Assembly (NCBI GenBank): GCA_905236285.1
Contig: CAJOPN010000003.1
Span: forward strand, 1 to 59,371
Length of the DNA stretch: 59,371 nt
Direction: 5' to 3'
Source: an uncultured Selenomonadaceae bacterium
GTDB taxonomy: Bacteria; Bacillota; Negativicutes; Selenomonadales; Selenomonadaceae
Positions within the stretch are counted from its first letter, which is position 1, and each line of letters starts with the position of its first letter. Made by a program: the position numbers and the translations under genes. Under the pieces are notes generated by a model. The model did no database searches and was not told the DNA's origin. It saw only the letters and a program-made list of their open reading frames with translations. Positions 8,500-17,465 of the stretch are shown in pieces.

Positions 8500-9288
8500 T
8501 CATTTCTGCGGTTTCTGATAGAAAAACGGTTTGTAACTTGTATATCCGATTTTTCTGAAATTTAAAATTGCTTCGGTCGCTCCGACAAAAAGTATTCCGC
8601 CGGGTTTAAGAGAATTCAGGAAATTTGTATAAAGCTGATCTTTTGCTTCTTCCGTAAAATATATTACGACATTTCTGCAAAGTATAAAATCAAAACCTTT
8701 TTCAAACGGATCTTTTAATAAATTGTGTCTTTTAAATTCGACGGCTGATTTTATATCGGAATTGACTGCATATTTTCCGTCAGATGTTTTTGTAAAATAT
8801 TTTGTCTTTCTGTCCGGTCTCATAGCTTTTATTTCATTTTCCATGTAAACGCCTTTACGTGCCTTTGCAAGAATATCAATATCAAGATCGGTTGCAAGGA
8901 TTCTGTGTCTGACATTCGGCGTTAATTCTTTCATTATTATTGAAAGAGAATAAGGTTCTGCACCTATTGAACAGCCTGCACTCCAGATATTAAGTTTCGG
9001 CGAGTTTTTCATAAGGTACGGAATAATATCTTTTTCGATCATATCAAATTTATCGGGATTTCTGAAAAATTCAGAGACGTTTATTGTCAAATATTCAATG
9101 AACTCTGCAAATTCTTCCTTGCTTTTGCAAACTTTATCGAAATATGCAACGAATGAATCCATTTCGGCACGTGTTACCAGATTGCCGATTCTGCGTTTCA
9201 TCTGCGGTTCTTTGTAAAGCTGCAAATCAATTCCCGTTTTTTGATCTAATTTTTTCTTGAACAATTCCCAATCGTTATTATCCATCAT
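8500..9288 (-). CDS. cheR: CheR-type protein-glutamate O-methyltransferase
   Basis: CheR methylates glutamates of chemoreceptors for sensory adaptation. The N-terminal all-alpha CheR_N domain occupies about residues 1-75 and includes LTINVSEFFRNPDKF. It is followed by the SAM-binding domain with IWSAGCSIGAEPYSLSI, ILATDLDIDILAKA, FILCRNVVIYF and LKPGGILFVGATE. Start: MM, ATG at 9288 or 9285, behind a strong AGGAGGT. A minus-strand promoter (TTGAAA-N17-TACAAT) lies 40-70 bases upstream. No other chemotaxis gene is in the window, so it is either an isolated CheR or one that serves a receptor elsewhere. It is probably cotranscribed with the FkbM gene that follows. Confidence 0.94.
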   Translation of the reverse strand: MMDNNDWELFKKKLDQKTGIDLQLYKEPQMKRRIGNLVTRAEMDSFVAYFDKVCKSKEEFAEFIEYLTINVSEFFRNPDKFDMIEKDIIPYLMKNSPKLNIWSAGCSIGAEPYSLSIIMKELTPNVRHRILATDLDIDILAKARKGVYMENEIKAMRPDRKTKYFTKTSDGKYAVNSDIKSAVEFKRHNLLKDPFEKGFDFILCRNVVIYFTEEAKDQLYTNFLNSLKPGGILFVGATEAILNFRKIGYTSYKPFFYQKPQK

Positions 9289-9326
9289 AAATTTTCGACC
9301 TCCTCACATTTTTCAAAATTTTTTTA

Positions 9327-9355
9327 ATTGTATCATTTAATTTTGAAAATTTCAA
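9327..9355 (-). promoter_or_regulatory. Sigma-70-type promoter of cheR
   Basis: On the minus strand, -35 TTGAAA (9350-9355), a 17-base spacer and -10 TACAAT (9327-9332), about 40 bases upstream of the cheR start. It points towards cheR, FkbM and the PaaK-like gene. Confidence 0.65.
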
Positions 9356-9409
9356 CTCAATTTTTATTTTTACTCAAAAGTTGTAATTCCTGCCTATGAA
9401 AAAATTTTC

Positions 9410-9438
9410 TTGACATTAAAAAAAAAATTTAGTAAAAT
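9410..9438 (+). promoter_or_regulatory. Sigma-70-type promoter of the tRNA-Gln gene
   Basis: TTGACA (9410-9415), 17-base A-rich spacer, TAAAAT (9433-9438). The predicted transcription start lies about 12 bases before the mature tRNA 5' end. This is a near-consensus, strong promoter. Confidence 0.85.
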
Positions 9439-9456
9439 ATTTTTCGGCAAACGCAA

Positions 9457-9532
9457 AGGGGCATCGCCAAGTTGGTAAGGCACCAGACTCTGAATCTGGC
9501 ATGCGTTGGTTCGAGTCCAGCTGCCCCTGCCA
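9457..9532 (+). tRNA. tRNA-Gln (anticodon CUG)
   Basis: The cloverleaf can be drawn directly. The acceptor AGGGGCA pairs with TGCCCCT, G is the discriminator and CCA is encoded. The anticodon stem CCAGA/TCTGG encloses the loop CTCTGAA, giving anticodon CUG, and the T-arm contains GGTTCGAGTCC. It reads CAG, a rare codon choice in so AT-rich a genome. A run of T starting at 9534 directly after the CCA may serve as part of its terminator. The gene is monocistronic, with its own near-consensus promoter. Confidence 0.95.
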
Positions 9533-9550
9533 ATTTTTTTTTGTAAATTT

Positions 9551-11050
9551 TTACCATGAACGGCGTTTTTTATCTATTCGTGCAAGTCCTATCAACATCA
9601 AAAATCCAAATATTTCCATTCTTCCGATTATCAATATTGCACAACATAAAATTTTCATTACGCCGGGCAGTTTTAAAAAATCACTCGTTTCACAAATTCC
9701 CGGCAAAGGTCCGATATTCGTCAAACATGCCGTCGTCATTGCTACCGACGTTGAAAAATTTTGTCCGCTCAACGATAAAATTACTGAAAATATAAACGAA
9801 GTCAACAAACTCAGAAAAAAGAAACTCAAAACTCTTCCGACAATTTTCATCGGTACTGATTCTCCGCTTACTTTTATACTCGTTATCATTCGCGGATGAA
9901 TTACTTTTAATGTTTCTGTTTTCGCCAATTTAAATAAAATTATTATACGAATTATTTTTAAACCACCTGTGACCGATCCCATACAACCGCCGAATGCCGC
10001 CAGAATATATAATAAAAATTTGTCATAGTCCGGTATCTTTCCCACTTCAATAAAATTTATTCCGGTCGTGCTTATATATGAAACGATATGAAACAATGCC
10101 ATTCTGAAACTTATATTACCGTCAAATTTTGTATTTTCAATAAAAATCGTAAATGTCATAAATATCATTACAAAAAATATCGTGAAATTTAAAAATTCTA
10201 CTTCCGAATTGCCGAAAAATATTTTTAAATTCGTTACGATATTTTTTTTCAATATTTTTAATGAAAAATTACTTTTCGGCGGCAAAATTGTATTGAGCAA
10301 TCGAAAATATAATAAAAAATTTCCGCACGCCATTAACATTGTAAATATCGCCGCATATTCCGAATAAATATTTCCTCGTCCCGCAAAGTAATTTCCGCCG
10401 CCTGTTGATATACATCTCATCGCCATAATTATTGAATCCCAAATATTTAATCCCGACATTTTAAATAAAATTACTGAAATTATCGTCAAAATTATATATA
10501 TTTTTAATATTTTTCGTGCCATTGTTCTCATTTGCCCGATCATCGACGAAAATATTTGTCCTTGATTCAATGATAATTCCATTCCGAAACAACCGCTTAC
10601 TTCAGGCAGTATCGTCACTAATAAACTTAAAAATACAAATGATCCCGTCCACATTTGCACCGCTTGCCAAAATTTTAATACGTATTCCGATTTCTCCGGC
10701 AAAAATGATACTCCGGCAGCTGTTAAATTTGAAATTGTCTCCAATGTTGCGTCGATTACATTTAAATTTTTCGTCGCGATAAACGGTATTTCACCTAAAA
10801 TTCCCAAGATTATCCATATTAAAAATATCGAGATAACCGATTCATTTACTTTTATTCTTTTTTTATGTTTTCGTCCGTAATAAGTAAAAATCATTCCGAT
10901 TATAAAACTTATCATCATCATTGAAAAAAATATCGTCAAAAAATTTTTTTCGTCCGTTTCAATTAAAATATATAAAATCGGAAAAATATAAGCAATTGAA
11001 ATTACGAAACATGCTCGTCCGAGTATGAAGTATATTGTTTTTTTGCTCAT
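9551..11050 (-). CDS. trkH: TrkH-family potassium uptake protein, membrane subunit
   Basis: This is the ion-conducting subunit of a Trk/Ktr potassium transporter in the inner membrane. The 499-residue protein is highly hydrophobic and has the four pore-loop segments typical of the family: ISNLTAAGVSFL, MRCISTGGGNYFAG, YISTTGINF and TACLTNIGPLPG. The selectivity glycines stand in the expected positions. Loop 3 has TTG, and GGCMGSVTGGLKIIRI follows it as in TrkH/KtrB. The ATG start has GGAG upstream. It follows trkA by 15 bases, so gating and pore subunits form one operon. KtrB is the closest alternative name, but the long N-terminal membrane region (about 80 residues before the first pore unit) favours TrkH. 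Confidence 0.93.
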   Translation of the reverse strand: MSKKTIYFILGRACFVISIAYIFPILYILIETDEKNFLTIFFSMMMISFIIGMIFTYYGRKHKKRIKVNESVISIFLIWIILGILGEIPFIATKNLNVIDATLETISNLTAAGVSFLPEKSEYVLKFWQAVQMWTGSFVFLSLLVTILPEVSGCFGMELSLNQGQIFSSMIGQMRTMARKILKIYIILTIISVILFKMSGLNIWDSIIMAMRCISTGGGNYFAGRGNIYSEYAAIFTMLMACGNFLLYFRLLNTILPPKSNFSLKILKKNIVTNLKIFFGNSEVEFLNFTIFFVMIFMTFTIFIENTKFDGNISFRMALFHIVSYISTTGINFIEVGKIPDYDKFLLYILAAFGGCMGSVTGGLKIIRIIILFKLAKTETLKVIHPRMITSIKVSGESVPMKIVGRVLSFFFLSLLTSFIFSVILSLSGQNFSTSVAMTTACLTNIGPLPGICETSDFLKLPGVMKILCCAILIIGRMEIFGFLMLIGLARIDKKRRSW

Positions 11051-11065
11051 AAATTTTTCTCCGAT

Positions 11066-12406
11066 TCATTTAAACCATTCCATTACTTTTTGCGCATAAT
11101 CCATCAAAATAAACAAAATTGCTCTGTCTCCCGGTAAAAGAATTGTATTGCCGTTTGGAATTGCCGCTTTTTCATCTCGAACGTACGCGCAAATCAAACA
11201 TTCTTTAGGCAAATTTATTTCCATTAATTTTTTTCCCGAAACTTTTGCTCCTTCTTGAACGATTACTTCAACTGCTTCTGCCTTCGCTCCTTCCAAAATT
11301 GAAACTGAAACTATTCCGCCGCGTCTGACGAATGCCAAAACTTCACTTGCCGATAAAAGTCTTGCTGAAATTACAATGTCAATTCCGACAGTTTCGATCA
11401 ACTCCGCGTATTCCGTCCGATAAATTCTGACGACGGTTTTTTTTGCTCCCATATGTTTGCAAAGAAGAGCCATCATCAGATTTAATTTATCGTCTTCGGT
11501 CAAACAAATTACCACGTCTGCAGAATTTACGCCTTCTTCAGTTAAAAGATCAATATTTGTTCCGTCGCCTAAAATTGCCATATTCGAGCCGCTCAAAAGC
11601 TCTGCCATTTCTTCACATCTCTGTCGATTTTTTTCAATAACTTTTACAAATACGCCGATTTTTGAAAGATTGACAGCCAAAGTTTTGCCGATTCTTCCTG
11701 CGCCGATTATCATTACTCTTTCGAGACGTTTTGACTCTTGATGAATAAAATTTTCGCTGAATTTTGAAATCTCTTCGGGAAATCCGATGAAATATGCATT
11801 GTCGTGAATTTGAAAAAAATCGTCGCCATGAGGAATTATCATTCTGTGATTTCGCAAAATCATTCCGGCTAAAACTCCCTTAGGCAATTTTAATTTTTTC
11901 AGCGGAATATTTGCAAGTTTTGAACGTTTATTTATTTTTGCCTCGAAAAGTCGAATTTTTCCGTGAGCAAAATCTTCAACATCAAGTGCGGCAGGCATCG
12001 TCAAAATTCTGTAAATTTCATTCGCCGCAATCATTTCAGGATTTAACATCAAATCAATGTCAAAAGTTTCTTTCACATAATTTTTTACTTCGCCCATGTA
12101 TTGCAAATCTCTGATTCTTGCTATCGTGTGAGTGATTCCGTGTTTTTTCGCCAGAATACAGCAAACCATATTCACTTCGTCAGTTGCCGTCACCGCAATC
12201 AAAATATCTGCGCCGTTCACGTCAGGATCGTCCATCGTTATCGGACTTGCACCGTTCGCCGTTATTGTCAGCACGTCCAAATTATTTTTCACGGCAACAA
12301 GCTGCTCTTCGTCATTGTCTATTACAACTACTTCGTGATTTTCCCGTGAAAGCAAATCGGCAATCGTATAACCCAATTTTCCCGCGCCGACTATTATTAT
12401 TCTCAT
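11066..12406 (-). CDS. trkA: Trk system potassium uptake regulator TrkA
   Basis: TrkA is the cytoplasmic NAD-binding gating ring subunit of the Trk transporter. Two tandem RCK units are visible. The first has the Rossmann motif IVGAGKLGYTIADLL at residues 3-17 and acidic VVIDNDEEQL. The second, from about residue 231, has MIIGAGRIGKTLAVNL and VKVIEKNRQRCEEM. Each is followed by a TrkA_C domain, the last one ending with LLPGDRAILFILM. A GAGGTGA ribosome binding site precedes the ATG. It is 15 bases upstream of trkH and starts 4 bases after the stop of the GH84 gene, so it may share a transcript with it. Confidence 0.95.
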   Translation of the reverse strand: MRIIIVGAGKLGYTIADLLSRENHEVVVIDNDEEQLVAVKNNLDVLTITANGASPITMDDPDVNGADILIAVTATDEVNMVCCILAKKHGITHTIARIRDLQYMGEVKNYVKETFDIDLMLNPEMIAANEIYRILTMPAALDVEDFAHGKIRLFEAKINKRSKLANIPLKKLKLPKGVLAGMILRNHRMIIPHGDDFFQIHDNAYFIGFPEEISKFSENFIHQESKRLERVMIIGAGRIGKTLAVNLSKIGVFVKVIEKNRQRCEEMAELLSGSNMAILGDGTNIDLLTEEGVNSADVVICLTEDDKLNLMMALLCKHMGAKKTVVRIYRTEYAELIETVGIDIVISARLLSASEVLAFVRRGGIVSVSILEGAKAEAVEVIVQEGAKVSGKKLMEINLPKECLICAYVRDEKAAIPNGNTILLPGDRAILFILMDYAQKVMEWFK

Positions 12407-12410
12407 TTAA

Positions 12411-13763
12411 TCACCTCAGATTTAAAACTTCGTCAATAAATTTTCGCGCACAATCATTTGAAATTTTAGCCGTATCATCAAATTTTTTTATCTCTTCAAG
12501 TTGACTGCGCAGCTTGGTCTCCAAAAATTTATCTTTCGTCTTAAAAAATTTCAATGCAGTTAAATCAGCATATAAAATTCTTTGAAATTGTTCAAGCTGA
12601 GGTTTACATTCATTCAAAAATTCTTTTGGAAGTTTTTTTTGTAAATTTTTCGTCGCCTTGAGCAAATTATTTAATTCATTTTGAACCTTTTTAAAATTTT
12701 TTTCGTTCGGATTTTTTAAAAATTCATCAAAATAATTTTTTAAAATCTTACCGTCAGAATTACCAATATTTGCCCAATTATTTTTTAAATGCTGACTGTG
12801 ATCCGCGAACATTTTAAAGTCTTCTGCACAACTGGGAATTAATTTTTCGATCGAATTGTTCCACGATTTTAAAGAAATGTAATTTTGAGGATCGTTTGTG
12901 TAATCAGCACCTGTTGCAAGTGAAATTTTGGATAAATTATAAAATTTCATCGGATTAAAAAAAACGGCATTAATATTTGAATTTTTGGGAAGATTATCAA
13001 TCGGACCGAGTGCCAATTTCGATTCCATATAATCATTTACGGGATAATTCCACCAAATTCCGAGATTTTTATAAATTTTATTGACTTTTGAAAAATTTTC
13101 ATCTGAAAGATCATTTAAAGCAACGCCTTTACCTGTATAAAGCACCAAAATATTTTTTGAAAGATTTTCAGAGAAATTTTTTGTATAAGATTTAATTTTG
13201 TCGTCATCGAACATATTATATTGAAAATATTCGGTTGGAACGGTGATAAGAGGCGAAATATCATCGTGAGCATTTATAAAAAATTTTTCGACGGAATTTA
13301 AAAATTGGGCCTGAGCAAATCCGTCTTTATTTTCAATGTCATCAAAAAAGATTGCAAAATCACGACAACCGAGATTATAAACTGAAGAAAGTTTTTGAAC
13401 CATAAAATTTAAATCATCATCTGAAAAATTTAAATCCAGACCGGGCGAAACCGCGAAAATAAACTTTACATTATTTTTTTTTGCTGAATCAATTAAAATT
13501 TTAATTTCATCCAATTTATCTTGAGGATAAGGCACACGCCAATTTTCGCGATGAAAAGAATCATCTTTCGGAGCATAAATATAAGCGTTGAAATTAAATT
13601 CACGGCAAAATTTGAATAAATCAACACGCTGTTCATTCGTGAAGGGAGTGCCGTAAAAGCCTTCGACTACTCCGCGAATCGGAATCGGATCGGCTGAAGT
13701 TTTTGAAATTGAAATTAATGTTGCAAAGAATAAAATTGAAATAAAAAATTTTTTTAAAAACAA
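12411..13763 (-). CDS. Secreted GH84 family beta-N-acetylglucosaminidase
   Basis: Glycoside hydrolase family 84 enzymes (O-GlcNAcase / NagJ type) remove terminal beta-GlcNAc from glycoproteins such as mucins. The catalytic domain begins at residue 30 with RGVVEGFYGTPF and continues with NAYIYAPKDDSFHRENWR, FIFAVSPGLDL and the catalytic aspartate pair in IFFDDIE (about residues 141-142). The C-terminal 150 residues are helical and charged and lack the cohesin/FIVAR modules of clostridial homologues. The open frame extends to 13814, but GAGGTG lies inside it. TTG at 13763 is correctly spaced and gives a clean signal peptide (KKFFISILFFATLISISKTSA). The protein is therefore periplasmic or exported. 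In gut bacteria such enzymes scavenge host glycans; that role here is inference. Confidence 0.88.
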   Translation of the reverse strand: MFLKKFFISILFFATLISISKTSADPIPIRGVVEGFYGTPFTNEQRVDLFKFCREFNFNAYIYAPKDDSFHRENWRVPYPQDKLDEIKILIDSAKKNNVKFIFAVSPGLDLNFSDDDLNFMVQKLSSVYNLGCRDFAIFFDDIENKDGFAQAQFLNSVEKFFINAHDDISPLITVPTEYFQYNMFDDDKIKSYTKNFSENLSKNILVLYTGKGVALNDLSDENFSKVNKIYKNLGIWWNYPVNDYMESKLALGPIDNLPKNSNINAVFFNPMKFYNLSKISLATGADYTNDPQNYISLKSWNNSIEKLIPSCAEDFKMFADHSQHLKNNWANIGNSDGKILKNYFDEFLKNPNEKNFKKVQNELNNLLKATKNLQKKLPKEFLNECKPQLEQFQRILYADLTALKFFKTKDKFLETKLRSQLEEIKKFDDTAKISNDCARKFIDEVLNLR

Positions 13764-13829
13764 AATAATCACCTCAAAAAAAATAGACGGTGAAAAATAA
13801 TAAACGACCGTCAAAAAATTTTTAAAAAA

Positions 13830-15071
13830 TTAATCTTCAGGCTTTGGAATCAAATCGGAAGGTTTCAAATCTTTTTTCATGGAAAATGCGGCAGTCGCAG
13901 TAAAAAGAACGTCGCTTGAAGAATTTAAAGCCGTCTCGCAGGAATCCTGCAGTACTCCGATAATAAAACCGATACCGACAACCTGCATTGCAATATCAGA
14001 ATCAATTCCGAAACTTGAACAGGCAACCGGAATTAAAAGAAGTGAACCGCCTGCAACTCCCGATGCTCCGCAGGCTCCGATAGTTGAAATTAAGCAAAGC
14101 AAAAGTGCAGTCGGAAGATCAACGCTGATATTCATAGTGTAAGCAGTAGCCAAAGACAAAACTGCAATCGTAATTGCCGCTCCGCTCATGTTGACAGTTG
14201 CTCCGAGCGGAATTGAAATTGAATAAAATTCGGGATCAAGTCCGAGACGTTTGCACAAATTCATATTGACAGGAATATTTGCAGCTGAAGAACGTGTGAA
14301 AAAAGCATATATTCCGCTTTCTTTGAGTGTCGCAAATACCAAAGGATACGGATTCATGTGAAGTTTCAAAAAAACTATCAAAGGATTCATAATCAAAGCA
14401 ACGCTGAAAAATACTCCGAGCAAAACTGCCAAAAGTCTTGCATAACCGAGAAGAGTTTCAACTCCGCTTGTTGCAATCGAATCGGCAACGAGTCCCATTA
14501 TTCCGAAAGGTGCAAGTCGAATTACCCATTGCACAACTTTTGTAACTGCTTTTGCCAAATCGGATATAATTTTGTGAGTTTCAGCGCCTGACGATTTCAA
14601 CGCCAAACCGATTATTACTGCCCATGCCAAAATTCCGATATAATTCGCAGTCGTGAGAGCATGAATCGGATTGTCAACAATATTCATTATAACATTTTGC
14701 AAAACTTCAACAATTCCCGACGGCGGAGAAATTTCAGCGTCGGACATTTGCAATTTTAAAGTTGTCGGAAATAGAAATGATGCGGCGACTGCAACGAGTG
14801 ACGCGCAGAAAGTTGCGAACATATACAAAAAAATTATCGGTTTCATTACTTTTGACGGTTCGGATTTTTGACTCAATGCGTTAATTACGAGTACAAAGAC
14901 GAGAATCGGAGCAACTGCTTTTAAAGCGTTGACGAATAATTTTCCGAAAACAGCAATCACAGGCACGACCGACGGAACGAATAACGCCAAAATTATTCCG
15001 ATTACAAGACCGATTGCAATTAATTTTATAAGTGCCGTTTCGCCATAAACTTTTGCGGCTTTACTGATCAA
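13830..15071 (-). CDS. sstT: Serine/threonine:sodium symporter SstT
   Basis: This member of the dicarboxylate/amino acid:cation symporter (DAACS) family imports serine and threonine with sodium. About eight membrane segments and two re-entrant loops are apparent. Substrate-site signatures include [14 protein letters not shown] (serine-rich loop HP1), [18 protein letters not shown] and [15 protein letters not shown] (HP2), then [18 protein letters not shown] near the C-terminus, which is characteristic of SstT. A GTG at 15080 is part of the GAGGTG ribosome binding site. TTG at 15071, 6 bases downstream, is the likely start (413 residues). The gene is preceded by rpmA on the same strand with a 73-base gap and may form its own unit. 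Confidence 0.93.
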   Translation of the reverse strand: MISKAAKVYGETALIKLIAIGLVIGIILALFVPSVVPVIAVFGKLFVNALKAVAPILVFVLVINALSQKSEPSKVMKPIIFLYMFATFCASLVAVAASFLFPTTLKLQMSDAEISPPSGIVEVLQNVIMNIVDNPIHALTTANYIGILAWAVIIGLALKSSGAETHKIISDLAKAVTKVVQWVIRLAPFGIMGLVADSIATSGVETLLGYARLLAVLLGVFFSVALIMNPLIVFLKLHMNPYPLVFATLKESGIYAFFTRSSAANIPVNMNLCKRLGLDPEFYSISIPLGATVNMSGAAITIAVLSLATAYTMNISVDLPTALLLCLISTIGACGASGVAGGSLLLIPVACSSFGIDSDIAMQVVGIGFIIGVLQDSCETALNSSSDVLFTATAAFSMKKDLKPSDLIPKPED

Positions 15072-15144
15072 AATTAACACCTCAATTAAAATAAAAAGCC
15101 GACATTAATTCTGCCGACTCATCACACGTTTTAAAAAAATTTTT

Positions 15145-15435
15145 TTATGCCATTGTCTCGACAGGATAAACGCTCACTTTGCGATTATAACGACCTTTGC
15201 GTTCAAATGCAACTTTGCCTGCGATTTTTGCAAACAATGTATCATCTTTGCCGATTCCGACATTGTTACCCGGATGAAAATGTGTTCCGCGCTGACGAAC
15301 AAGAATACTTCCTGCTTTAACGATTGTATTTGCCTGTTCCTTCACGCCGAGACGTTTCGATTCGCTGTCACGTCCGTTTCTCGTTGAACTGACACCTTTT
15401 TTGTGTGCGAAAAGCTGAATATCAAATTTAATCAT
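15145..15435 (-). CDS. rpmA: 50S ribosomal protein L27 with cleavable N-terminal extension
   Basis: L27 is a 50S protein whose N-terminus reaches the peptidyl-transferase centre. The body has [37 protein letters not shown] and the typical KDDTLFA. The first residues, [14 protein letters not shown], carry the Firmicute extension that Prp removes before the alanine. The cleavage motif (here [11 protein letters not shown]) is established for Staphylococcus aureus, and its use here is inferred from the sequence plus the adjacent prp. An in-frame GTG lies upstream at 15450, but ATG at 15435 with GGTGGTG upstream gives the expected length. It is the third gene of rplU-prp-rpmA. Confidence 0.97.
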   Translation of the reverse strand: MIKFDIQLFAHKKGVSSTRNGRDSESKRLGVKEQANTIVKAGSILVRQRGTHFHPGNNVGIGKDDTLFAKIAGKVAFERKGRYNRKVSVYPVETMA

Positions 15436-15453
15436 TTCATTCACCACCAATTT

Positions 15454-15765
15454 TTATTTTTCGATAATTTTAACTGCTTTCGGTACAAGCTTTTCAATTT
15501 CTTTAAGTCCGATCAGCATTGTTTGAAAGACTGCCTCAGTCAAATCATCAGGCGGAGTTTTCAATTTTAAAATTAATTTGCCGGAACTTGCATCGCCGTC
15601 AATTTCTCTTTTCAAGTGATCGACAATGCACATATAAGCGGCTTGCGATAAAGTCGAAACTCCTGCGCAATAAATATCTTGACCTCGTGGAGCAGTTCCG
15701 CTGTGACCGTTTATTGAAAAACCTGTAATTTTGTCGCCGTCAGAAAAAATTTCAGCTTTAATCAT
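15454..15765 (-). CDS. prp: Ribosomal-processing cysteine protease Prp
   Basis: Prp trims the N-terminal extension of L27 so that it can enter the ribosome. The small 103-residue protein has the catalytic histidine in INGHSG and the catalytic cysteine in DIYCAGVSTL, with the conserved acidic end region following. It sits between rplU and rpmA, its usual position in Firmicutes, with its start overlapping the rplU stop codon by one base and 18 bases before the rpmA start. The pairing with an L27 that carries the extension makes the assignment coherent. Confidence 0.95.
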   Translation of the reverse strand: MIKAEIFSDGDKITGFSINGHSGTAPRGQDIYCAGVSTLSQAAYMCIVDHLKREIDGDASSGKLILKLKTPPDDLTEAVFQTMLIGLKEIEKLVPKAVKIIEK

Positions 15766-16076
15766 TACGCTTGAATTTTATTAATTTTAACTTTTGTAAA
15801 CGGCTGACGATGACCTATGCGGCGACGATAATTTTTCTTTGATTTGTACTTGAAGACATGAATTTTCGGACCTTTTCCGTTTTTTTCGACTGTGCCGGTA
15901 ACTTTTGCACCCTTTACGAACGGCTGACCAATTTTAACATCATCACCGTCAATGACAGTCAAAACTTCTTCAAAAGTAACGTCTTTGCCTTCCTCAACAT
16001 CAATTTTTTCAATGACGATGCTTTCTCCTTCGACGACTTTATATTGCTTGCCGCCGGTTTTAATGATTGCATACAT
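15765..16076 (-). CDS. rplU: 50S ribosomal protein L21
   Basis: L21 binds 23S rRNA in the large subunit. The complete family is visible in 103 residues: [14 protein letters not shown], the central [10 protein letters not shown], the basic [19 protein letters not shown] and the end VKINKI. An open frame extends to 16088, but GAGGTG falls there; ATG at 16076 is 9 bases further on and matches the family. It is the first gene of the rplU-prp-rpmA operon, with a near-consensus promoter and an untranslated leader of about 75 bases that may be regulatory. Confidence 0.97.
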   Translation of the reverse strand: MYAIIKTGGKQYKVVEGESIVIEKIDVEEGKDVTFEEVLTVIDGDDVKIGQPFVKGAKVTGTVEKNGKGPKIHVFKYKSKKNYRRRIGHRQPFTKVKINKIQA

Positions 16077-16187
16077 TTTTAATAACACCTCTTCGGATGA
16101 ACTCGCCGACTTTGGTATGATTTTTCATCAATTTATAACCTCGTCGTGCGGCGTTAAAAAAATATCATATAAAAAAAATTTTGTCAA
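16077..16187 (-). promoter_or_regulatory. Promoter and 5' leader of the rplU operon
   Basis: Minus strand: -35 TTGACA (16182-16187), 17-base spacer, -10 TATTTT (16159-16164), so transcription should start near 16152. The leader of about 75 bases begins CGCCG, which can pair with CGGCG about 45 bases later, and has a second possible small stem (GATGAAAAATCAT). Autoregulatory L21 leaders are known in Firmicutes; assignment here is by position and foldability only. Confidence 0.6.
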
Positions 16188-16194
16188 GATAATA

Positions 16195-16224
16195 TTGACA
16201 ATTACATTTGTCGGAATTTAAAAT
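16195..16224 (+). promoter_or_regulatory. Promoter of argD-nudC
   Basis: TTGACA (16195-16200), 18-base spacer, TAAAAT (16219-16224) on the plus strand, 34 bases before the argD start. It is divergent from the rplU promoter, with the two -35 boxes 7 bases apart. Confidence 0.75.
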
Positions 16225-16257
16225 ATATCGAAAAAAATTTTTTTGGAGGAATTTAAT

Positions 16258-17463
16258 TTGCATAAAGAAAAAATTTTCGACGAAGATTCAAAAAATTATT
16301 TGCCGGTGTTTAATCGTTATAAAATTGTCGTCGATCATGGCGAAGGAGTTTACACTTTCGACAACGAGGGAAAAAAATATATTGATTTTCTCGCGGGAAT
16401 TGCCGTTAACGTTCTCGGACACAATTATAAACCTCTCGTCGATGCGATTTCAAATCAAGCATCGAAAGTAATTCACATTTCAAATTTGTATTACACTCAG
16501 CCTCAAGCCGATGCCGCAATGAAATTGGTTGAATTGAGCAGATTGGACAGAGCATTTTTCTGCAATTCGGGAGCTGAAGCAAATGAAGGCGCAATAAAAA
16601 TTGCAAGGAAATTTGCTCACGGAATCGACAAAAATAAATCACAAATTATAACTGCTTGGGACAGTTTTCACGGTCGGACACTTGCAACTTTGACTGCAAC
16701 GGGTCAGCCGCATTATCATGAAGGTTTTGAACCTCTTCCGCAAGGTTTCGATTATGTTCATTACAATGACATTGACGAACTTGAAAAGATGATGAGCGAT
16801 AAAACTTGTGCAGTCATGCTTGAGACGATTCAAGGCGAAGGTGGAGTATATCCGCCGAAAAATGATTATCTCAAAAAAGTTCGTGAACTCTGCGACAAAT
16901 TCAATGCACTTTTGATTCTTGACGAAATTCAGGCAGGAATGGGACGCAGCGGAAAATTTTTTGCATATGAAAATTACGGAATCAAGCCGGATATTGTAAC
17001 TCTCGCAAAAGGACTTGCCGGAGGAGTTCCGATCGGAGCATTTATTGTTACCGAAGAAGTTGCAAAATCATTCAAGCCCGGCGATCACGGTACAACTTTC
17101 GGCGGCAATCCTCTTGCATGTGCGGCGGCAAATGTCGTTCTCGATACCGTTCCCAATGAAAAATTTTTAAATCATGTCGTCGAAGTCGGAAATTATTTTG
17201 AGGAAAAATTAAAAGAATTGCAAAAAAAATATCCGTCATTAATTTCCGAAATTCGCGGCAAAGGTTTAATTCTCGGTGTGGAACTTACGGACAAAAATAA
17301 ATTAAGCGGTGTCGAAATCGTCAATGAATGTATGAAACGCGGAGCAATCATAAATTGCACAGTCGGAAAAGTTTTAAGATTTATTCCGCCGCTGATTATT
17401 GAAAAATCTCATGTCGATGAAGTTTTAAATATTCTCGATGAAGTTTTGCAGAGGAGCATTTGA
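16258..17463 (+). CDS. argD: Acetylornithine aminotransferase (class III PLP enzyme)
   Basis: ArgD converts N-acetylglutamate semialdehyde to N-acetylornithine in arginine synthesis and can also serve in lysine synthesis. Visible motifs are FLAGIAVNVLGH, FFCNSGAEANEGAIK, FHGRTLATL, LILDEIQAGMGRSG, the PLP lysine in TLAKGLAGGVPIGAF, TFGGNPLACAAA and the C-terminal LRFIPPL. The frame opens at TTG 16243, but that codon overlaps the GGAGG ribosome binding site; TTG at 16258, 8 bases after GGAGG, is the likely start (401 residues). No other arginine gene is nearby. It is cotranscribed with nudC, which follows after 2 bases. Confidence 0.88.
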   Translation: MHKEKIFDEDSKNYLPVFNRYKIVVDHGEGVYTFDNEGKKYIDFLAGIAVNVLGHNYKPLVDAISNQASKVIHISNLYYTQPQADAAMKLVELSRLDRAFFCNSGAEANEGAIKIARKFAHGIDKNKSQIITAWDSFHGRTLATLTATGQPHYHEGFEPLPQGFDYVHYNDIDELEKMMSDKTCAVMLETIQGEGGVYPPKNDYLKKVRELCDKFNALLILDEIQAGMGRSGKFFAYENYGIKPDIVTLAKGLAGGVPIGAFIVTEEVAKSFKPGDHGTTFGGNPLACAAANVVLDTVPNEKFLNHVVEVGNYFEEKLKELQKKYPSLISEIRGKGLILGVELTDKNKLSGVEIVNECMKRGAIINCTVGKVLRFIPPLIIEKSHVDEVLNILDEVLQRSI

Positions 17464-17465
17464 AA

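Noticed and set aside
15098-15118. Repeated GCCGAC between rpmA and sstT, considered as a terminator
   Set aside because: The two copies are direct, not inverted, so they cannot form the stem; no other terminator stem is visible in that gap.
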